Made by a program: the position numbers and the translations under genes | Shown: positions 57,171-64,000 of the stretch, one piece after another | How the letters are laid out: the number at the start of each line of letters is the position of its first letter | How positions within the stretch are numbered: position 1 is the first letter of the stretch | The notes under the pieces: generated by a model | The model's input: the letters and a program-made list of their open reading frames with translations, nothing else | Told to the model about the DNA's origin: nothing | The model's database searches: none | From: Conus ventricosus | Lineage: Eukaryota; Mollusca; Gastropoda; Neogastropoda; Conidae | NCBI GenBank assembly: GCA_018398815.1 | Contig: CM031615.1 | Span: 56,439,162-56,503,161, forward strand | Direction of reading: 5' to 3' | Length of the DNA stretch: 64,000 bases

Positions 57171-60100
57171 TGCCCCTCCGGGGGTATGCGACCTTGTCTG
57201 GTCGAGGGTTAGCGTGGTCTAGTGATCCCTTAGGGCTTGCTGGCGGGGGCATCAATACTTGGAGATAGGCTGATTTTTTCACAAGTGCAGTACTCTAGGC
57301 CTGAGAGGTGCAGATCTGATAGGCCTAAGCGTAAACGTGGTAAAGGATTTGAGCCCGGTAGGCTTCCCATGTCAGATAGGCTAAGGGAGAGGATCCTGAC
57401 AAAAGTAACCCCCAATCCCTTTCATGTTTTACTGCCTTCCCTTATTTGGCCCTTTCTATCTTCGTCTCCTTCAAGACTTCTTTCCACACACCTTTTCTCT
57501 CTGTTTTCTCCATTAAGATCCGCCGCGTTTGCCGTCTTGCGACCTTTGTCGGAGGGGAATAGAACCTGGTGAATGAGAGGGCCAACGCTCTCACACATCA
57601 CTTTGGTCTCGGACCTCTCTAGACAGGGATTACAACATTTGCCGGGAGTACAAATCGCCTTCCCCTTTCTTGTGGGTTGGGTCAATACCGGTGCAGTTCC
57701 CCAGCTGGCCAAAGTAAACCCCTGCAGTGCTTCAGAGCTCCTGGTCCCGGGAGTTGAGCATGATCATGGTGGGATAGGGTTTGTTGCATCTGCTAGTCGT
57801 ATGTCTCCTCCCCGAAGCCAGTAAGTTCCAAGACATAGGTTTCTTGCCCAGGCCCTTAGTTTGGACTACCAGTGGTGGGTAAGGGAGGGATGAAATATAC
57901 TAAAAAACACATGGCTTTTCAAACACATCCCCGCCAAAAAAAGAGGAAGGCAGCAACCCCTAATTCGGGATTTCGATTCAGACAGCGATTCGGAAATGGA
58001 GTACGACATGAAGACAGGATTTGGTCTTACTTGGCTCGTTAATGGAAGGAACGGAGCAAGAACACCCCTTTATCAGTGCATTGAGCCCTTTGGCTATCCA
58101 AAAGGGCTTTCAAGGTATATCAGGTGACCCACCCTCGGTCCATCAAGAGGTTGAGGAATGGTTTCCTTTCTTATTCAATGTAAGTACACAAAAGCAATCT
58201 GAACAGCTGCTGACAGCAACGAAACTTGTGGACAGGGAGATCAAGTGTAACTCCCCACAAACAATTAAATTTCATCAAAGGAGTGATTCGCTGCAGTGTC
58301 AATTATCAGGTGTTATATCCAGATAGCAGAAAACAAACCGTAGCTGGCATCCCAGTGGAGTGAACGGAGGATCGCAGGTGACTATCAAGAAGGGTGCAGA
58401 AAAACAAGATTGGCCACCAACACCCCTTTCATACAATCAGCAACCCAGTTCTGCCACCGGTCACAAAGACTGCTACCTGCATGTCCGGGTACCATTTGAA
58501 CGTTCCGTCCCCGTGAGAGCTTCCGATCCCAGAAGTTTGGCCAAGTCCGAGACCGTTGTTCTGGGCAGGAGGTGTGTGTATTAGCTGCAAGGCAACCCAT
58601 GATGGGCCCCCGTGTAAAGATCCGCACAGTTGTGCAACTGCGAGGCGACCATCCCACCACATCACAGGAATTGTCCTCATTTGGATTCCAGGAAATCTGC
58701 AATACAAAGGATAAGACAGAAAAGAAGATCTCATTATCGAAGCCCGCAATAGGTTGTGGGCAGTCATACGCCGACAGCTTCTTCTTCTAACTCTTCGGCC
58801 GTAACGAAAGTTCCAACAGATCCAACTCGGTCAGTCTGCTGTCAGACAGATAACTTTACGTTTTACGAAGTACATTGCAAGGAAAAACAAGTCACTCTGG
58901 TGGAAGCAGTGTCCACTGCACCAACAACCAAAGTGACTGCCCCTGTGGAGGCAACAAATCCCCACCGCCCCCCACAGACTGCCCAGCAGTCTACAACATC
59001 CTGCTGCAGGGGCAGATAAAAAAACCAGCATTCCCCCTCGCACACCTCTGACACATTGCCCGTGCGGGCCAAGGGAGTTCCATGCCAGTGAGGAGAAAGT
59101 AGGATATAATGAAAAACCCATCCACCATCTCCCAAAACCGAGACCTCCACCTTCTCCAAATTCAGCCTTATGTTCACCCATGCGACAAGTCTGCCGAGCG
59201 TTCCAAATGACCAACACAGTCCATGAAAACAAAAATAAGTTCACTTCCATTGGCCTGCAGATGCTGAAGAGGAGAAAACCTGATCTCTCACCTTTTCGCC
59301 CTCAGCACCATGGATAATACAATAATCCATTGGAATAAACCGTGGGGTCCTAAATTCCAACTTTCGAGAGCTGCATGCTTCAGTGTCAAACTATGAAACC
59401 TTCAGTCTGGCACATCAAGAAACCCAATTCAAGAGCCAGAAGTACATTTACACTTTCTTGGACTTTAAATATTCTTTCCAACGCCTGCACAACCTTCCAT
59501 TTTGGGACTGTCGTGGCGGTGGTTGCCCTTCTCCTTCACAAAACTTTGTTGTATAGTTCCTGTCGCTCTGTCTACCTCCCTTTCAGGCTGTAGCTGCGAG
59601 AGTCACTTCCTCCACAAACAGTCAAAATCTTGTTCTCTTTATCTACCTCCATCTGTCCCGTTTGTCGTCAGGACCTTTGTCAGTCAGTTAGGGAACTTCC
59701 TCGATCCTTTTTTGCTGTTTGGGTGACTTTAACGGTCCCACAAACCCTCTTTGGGTTATACCGTATTCTTCCAATCCAGTGTCTGCTGATTGAGGAAGTG
59801 TCCTTCGATTTTGGATTTGTGTTGTCTGAACGACGGATCTGCAACTTACCTCCAATCTTCCACAGGATCACTTTCGAGTATTAGATTTGTCGGTTTGTGA
59901 CCTCGCGGTCCTGGACTATGAGAAGGTCTGTTCCATGACTATCAGCACGGTAAGTGACCATTTCCCTGTCCTACAACACCCTGAAATAACTGAACATAGT
60001 ATCTGTCTCTCATCATTAAAATTATCAAATGCAAACTGGGACCTCTTTGCAGCCACTGTTCTAAGAGTTCCAGGACACTGATTTATTTCAGAGTCCAGAC

Positions 60101-61569
60101 CAGCTGATCACGTGACTAACATTATGATTAAATTGAGCTAATGCCTAGTATTCCATAGTCTTCCTATAAACTTCAAGGATCCAAAAACACCCAGGTTCGA
60201 TCAGAATGCCAACACATTTCTAAAGTTAGAAAACTGCTTCACGTCAGGGTATAACCAACGACCTTCGTGGTCCCAACGCTCGAAGCCCATCAGAAACTCC
60301 GTGCTAAAACAAGACACCACTTTTAAAACCAGTAAACGACGGTCCCTGAGAAGCTTTCTTGCACCAGGCTGACCTCAAAACTTCTAAGAAAAAAGTGTGG
60401 AACATCATAATGAACATCCCAGTAAGAAACACCTGGTACCCCACTGTGATACCTCTCAGTTTTTCGATTCTAAAATAACTGAGAAGAAATGCAGTTGCTA
60501 AACTGCATGCTTCAACCAATGAAAAGAATTCCTCCTTCCTCTATACTAATAAATCAGTCACTTTTGGTGAAACACAAAAGCCCTAAAAGAAAATCACCTG
60601 CAACTTTACATCCGACCAACAAGGAAGACACAATCTTCCTTTCACATTAAACGAGCAGAAATCTGCCTTACCTCTGCAGCGATTCCTCTCCAGGAATAGA
60701 TGACATTCATAATCAACTATTGAAACAACTTACGCAAGAAGGTCTTAACACCTGTTACAGTGTATACAACCACGTGTTGACTACAGGTTTGCTATTCCAC
60801 CCACATTGCGACAGCCTCATTATTCCCATCTCCCAAACCAGTTGAAAAGACTTTCTAAAACCATCTAACTTACCGTCCCATAGCTTTGACCAGCTGTGTC
60901 GCCAGAAAATTGAATGGAAAAAATGTTCAATGCAAGGCTCATTGTGGAACTCGAAACCGATGGCCTTTTGTCGAAAGTAAACAGTGTGGTTTCCGCACAA
61001 ACATCGTAGTACATGTGACCTTAAATCGTCTGAATCTACCACTTAGGAAAACGCTTTTTAGAAACAGACAGCACGCATTGGCAATTTTCTTTCCTTTCGA
61101 CTAGGAGAAGCCAACGATACCAACCTGTAAGTCGGGGTATACTTCAAGATCTCCACGATCTGGGTTTCGATGTCAATCTTCCGCTTTTTATTCAAAATTT
61201 TTTGCAGAACGACATTACAGACCGGGTTGGCACCACATCACTCTGATGTCCACGAGCAGAGTTGGGTGTTCCACCCCCCGGGGAGCATACTGTCTCCTTC
61301 CCTCTTAAGTATTAAAATCAAAACATTGTGAAATCATTCAGCAGGGTTCAGACTGCTGCAATTTTGTGATATTTTGCCGTCTACTGCAAACTGAACCTGT
61401 ACCCCAGTGTCCAAGCCGCAGGCACAGCTTTGCGTAGATAAAATCCATCGGTGGGCGGAAGGAAACGGTAATCACCTTTCTGCTACAAAAACCAATGTGG
61501 GGGGTATTCACTTCCATAATTTCCGTCTAGTTTTTTCCATACTCCGGAACTTCAAGAGGTAAATCTCCC
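57171..61569 (+). mobile_element. Second copy of the I-group LINE, 5' part (ORF1 and ORF2 to the RT)
   Basis: It begins CCCCTCCGGGGG after TTTTGAGTCAAGTGC, the degraded form of the flank before 26750. ORF1 pieces (LVDREIKCNSPQTIKFHQRS), endonuclease pieces (MDNTIIHWN) and RT pieces can be found, but frames change every 100-300 bases, so no protein is readable. Even the LINE 5' region has many single-base differences from 26750-27465. Confidence 0.88.
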
Positions 61570-61581
61570 ATTCCATCTGTT

Positions 61582-64000
61582 CTATCTATCTAGTCCTCTT
61601 TGGCTGGTAGCACATAAGGCCACGACCAAGCCCGCCACTGAGACGGTCGGCTAGAAACCCGTTCCAGACGCCCCTAATGACCAACCAATTTCCTTCAACT
61701 CCCTCTCCACTGTTCTCCTCAAGTTTCCTTGGGGCGTCCTCTTCTTCTTCGTCCATCAGGAGTCCATCGTAGGGCGATTCCTGGAAATGGCTGTTGCAGC
61801 TGCGGAGCACAATGGCCTATCCATCGCGCAACGGCCTACGTTTACTTGCGTTTGAGATGGGTTCAGTATTCTGCTCTTTTGGTGGTGAAGTTCCTTCATT
61901 GGTGATGGTAATTTCGGCCATAGATGCGTAGAATGCTCCGAGGCAACTGTTTTTGGAAAACATCTAGTTTGTTGCTGAATGTTTTTGGTCATCTTCCATG
62001 ATTCTGCTTCCAACCGAAGGGCTTATTAACATTTGATTTGAAGATATCGTAACTTGGTCTTCATGGCGGAAAATCCTTTGCCTACCAAGTGCTTCTGAGT
62101 GAGCAAAGGCCTGGCAGGCTTTTTGCAAGTCGAGCCCAGATCTCCACCTCCCCCATGCCACCTGAATTAAAGATTACATCTTGGATCCAAGATAAGTAGA
62201 AGTCTGCTAACTTCCTCAATTTCGTCTCCGTTCAGTTTGATGTTGTCTTGGACTCTGGCATTCATTCTCTGCTCTTTGTCTTCTTGTGTTACGCTTCAAG
62301 CCAAGGTTTCCAGCAGTTTTATTGCAAAAGGGGCATCTGTTTTTGCTCCTGTAAGTCTTGTAGGCGATGTGACATCAGGGCAATGTCGTCCAGTCAAAGT
62401 CAAGTCTTCCCAGTGTTGTTGTTGCTACCAATGTCGAGTCCAAGCTGATACCCCTCCTCCTCTCTGTCTGTGGCGTTTCTTCAAAATCCAGTACCCTGGC
62501 CATGAAGAAGAGGAAAGGCGATAGGATGCAGCCCAAGTTTCACTCCCCGTGCAGACAGACACTGAAAGGCGTTCTGTGAGCGCTGTGTTAGCAGATCACT
62601 TGTGAACTTGAAGTCACTGAACAGCATTTTCAACGACCCGGACAAGTTTTGCAGGGATTCCGTAGTGACTCAGGATTATCCATAATGACTCTCGTAGGAT
62701 TCAGTCAAAGCCTTCTCCAGTTCAACGAAGTAGATGACAAAGGCGTGTTCCACTCATTGCACTGTTCCATAACCTTGCGCAGAGAGAAGAAAATGATCTG
62801 AGCAGAAATCGTACCCGGACGAAAGCCTGCTAAGTTGTGGACGAAGGTACCTCTCAAGGGCGTTCCGACAGCCATGACATCACAACCTTGCCTAACTACC
62901 ATGCTAGTGATAGAAAGAAGTGTTATCCCCTCCATTTGTTAGCAGTATCCAAGCATCACCCTTTTTGGGCAACTTGAAGATAAGACACAGTTTTATCCCA
63001 AGCTTTCAGGGTCCTGGCCCGTTTCCCAAAACCTTCTGAAGAACTCCGTCAGAATAGGGGGCTAGTCACATAAAACTTACATTCAACATATCTGCTGTTA
63101 CCCCATCTGCCCCTGTTGCTTTTCCGTTCATCATGTGTTTGATTGCTGCTGTCACTTCTTCAAGGCTCGGTGGAATCGGATGCAGATGTCCAGGACAATA
63201 CTGCCGGTATGATTATCTGCATGCCTGAGGGGGTCAGGTTCAGTTTTCAGAACTTACTCGAAATGTTCTTTCCCCAGCGCTGTATTTTTATCGGCCCTCT
63301 CCTTCAACGACCTCCCATTCTGTCCATAACTTGGTACATCAAAGTTATGGAACCCATAGTTAGTCTGCTTTTTTATCTTGTACAGCGTTTTTTATATCAT
63401 CTACACAATCTGCTTCCTCAGCCTCCGTCTGCCATTTCTCGATGAAGTCCTTCTTGTCAGCTCTTGACATTCTTCTTACCTCTATAATTATTTCATTATA
63501 TCTTTCTTCTGTGCTGCTACTTACAGCGTTCTGAACTGGAGTTTGTTGAACTTCTGCTTTGTCACTTTCTTTCATCTATCTTTTCCCAGTTCCTTTCTTA
63601 TCCACTCTTCCTTCTCTTTCGGCGGAAGCCTAGTACCTTTTCCCCTCCCGCTTCCGCAAGGCCAGAATGAAGCTGTCAATAGTCAACTTCTTGTTGTTTC
63701 CCCAAGCGCCTGGAATCAGTTTACTTTATTTCCACAGCAAAAAGTTGTTGGTCGAGGTCGTCACATTCAGTCTGTCAGAGTCAATTCTCCTGCTGAGTGC
63801 CAGTCTTCACCTCTAGTTCGTCGTAGTTTCAGGGAAACGGTGGCCAACACACGGGTGTGTTCCCTAGGTCAACATCTGCTCCTCTGTAGCCCTGACAACT
63901 TGAAGGAGCACCTCCATCTCCGATTGACTATGAAGTGATCTATCATGTTTTAGGTGGTCTCGTCGGGTGATGTCCAATTTTTTTGTGAACATACTCTGAG
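61582..64000 (-). mobile_element. Second copy of the nested RTE-like LINE, truncated by the window
   Basis: It begins at TCTATCTATCTAGTCCTC right after ATTCCATCTGTT (61570-61581), the same junction as 31038-31050. The minus strand shows pieces such as KEDAPRKLEEN, PLRGTFVHN and FRPG. It corresponds to 31050-33393. Frames are broken throughout. Confidence 0.9.

Larger units (their letters stand above)
56650..64000 (+). repeat. Noisy second copy of 26240-33393
   Basis: It starts ACAAAGTAAGATAAATGACT, the same as 26240, and follows that region in order to the window end (7351 against about 7154 bases, an excess of nearly 200 inserted bases). It includes the non-mobile flank, the LINE start, the interior and the nested element at the same site. 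Single-base insertions and deletions are frequent. See the finding on contig redundancy. Confidence 0.92.

Overview
This window is eukaryotic nuclear DNA, most likely from a gastropod mollusc or a related marine invertebrate. I infer this from the very long introns crowded with dinucleotide repeats, minisatellites and I-type and RTE-type retrotransposons; the sequence does not name the species. The only host gene I can support is a partial inositol 1,4,5-trisphosphate receptor (ITPR) on the + strand. Nine exons lie between 24488 and 54977. They encode the back half of the N-terminal suppressor/beta-trefoil region and the front of the IP3-binding core, including the binding-loop residues RTTGR (exon at 41427) and the RERQK..R cluster (exon at 54827). 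Earlier exons and the channel end were not found here. Splice sites and amino-acid identity are well kept, but eight of the nine exons, or their junctions, carry one to three single-base insertions or deletions. The base-level quality of this assembly is therefore poor.

Region by region: 1-24.4 kb is non-coding, with long CA/GT, CT/GA and G/C runs, minisatellites of 44, 27, 34, 72, 47, 36 and 70 bp, one fragment of a retrotransposon C-terminus and several short retroelement tails. The first ITPR exon found is at 24488. The following intron holds a complete I-group LINE (26750-35981, 12-bp target duplication). A second, RTE-like LINE is inserted into it on the opposite strand (31050-34270, 12-bp target duplication). 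Next come a small PIF/Harbinger-type element with a MADF-like coding remnant (36753-37393) and the next exon (37526). The other ITPR introns contain a fold-back repeat family (four copies in the window), a 30-bp minisatellite that seems to have grown out of an intron/exon border, a 754-bp tRNA-headed SINE-like insertion, and a ~768-bp poly(C) tract.

A gap of exactly 1000 N (55650-56649) is followed by 7.35 kb that repeats 26240-33393. The repeat includes the unique flank before the LINE and the same nested insertion at the same site, but it has many small indels. It is better explained as a redundant, unpolished contig or haplotig than as a new insertion. The real downstream part of ITPR is therefore probably missing from this window.

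No new multi-gene system was found. The most unusual items are the exon-border-derived minisatellite at the 39.7-40.5 kb splice acceptor, the fold-back family with a hammerhead-like core, the ~60-bp retroelement-tail insertions, and the duplicated noisy contig.
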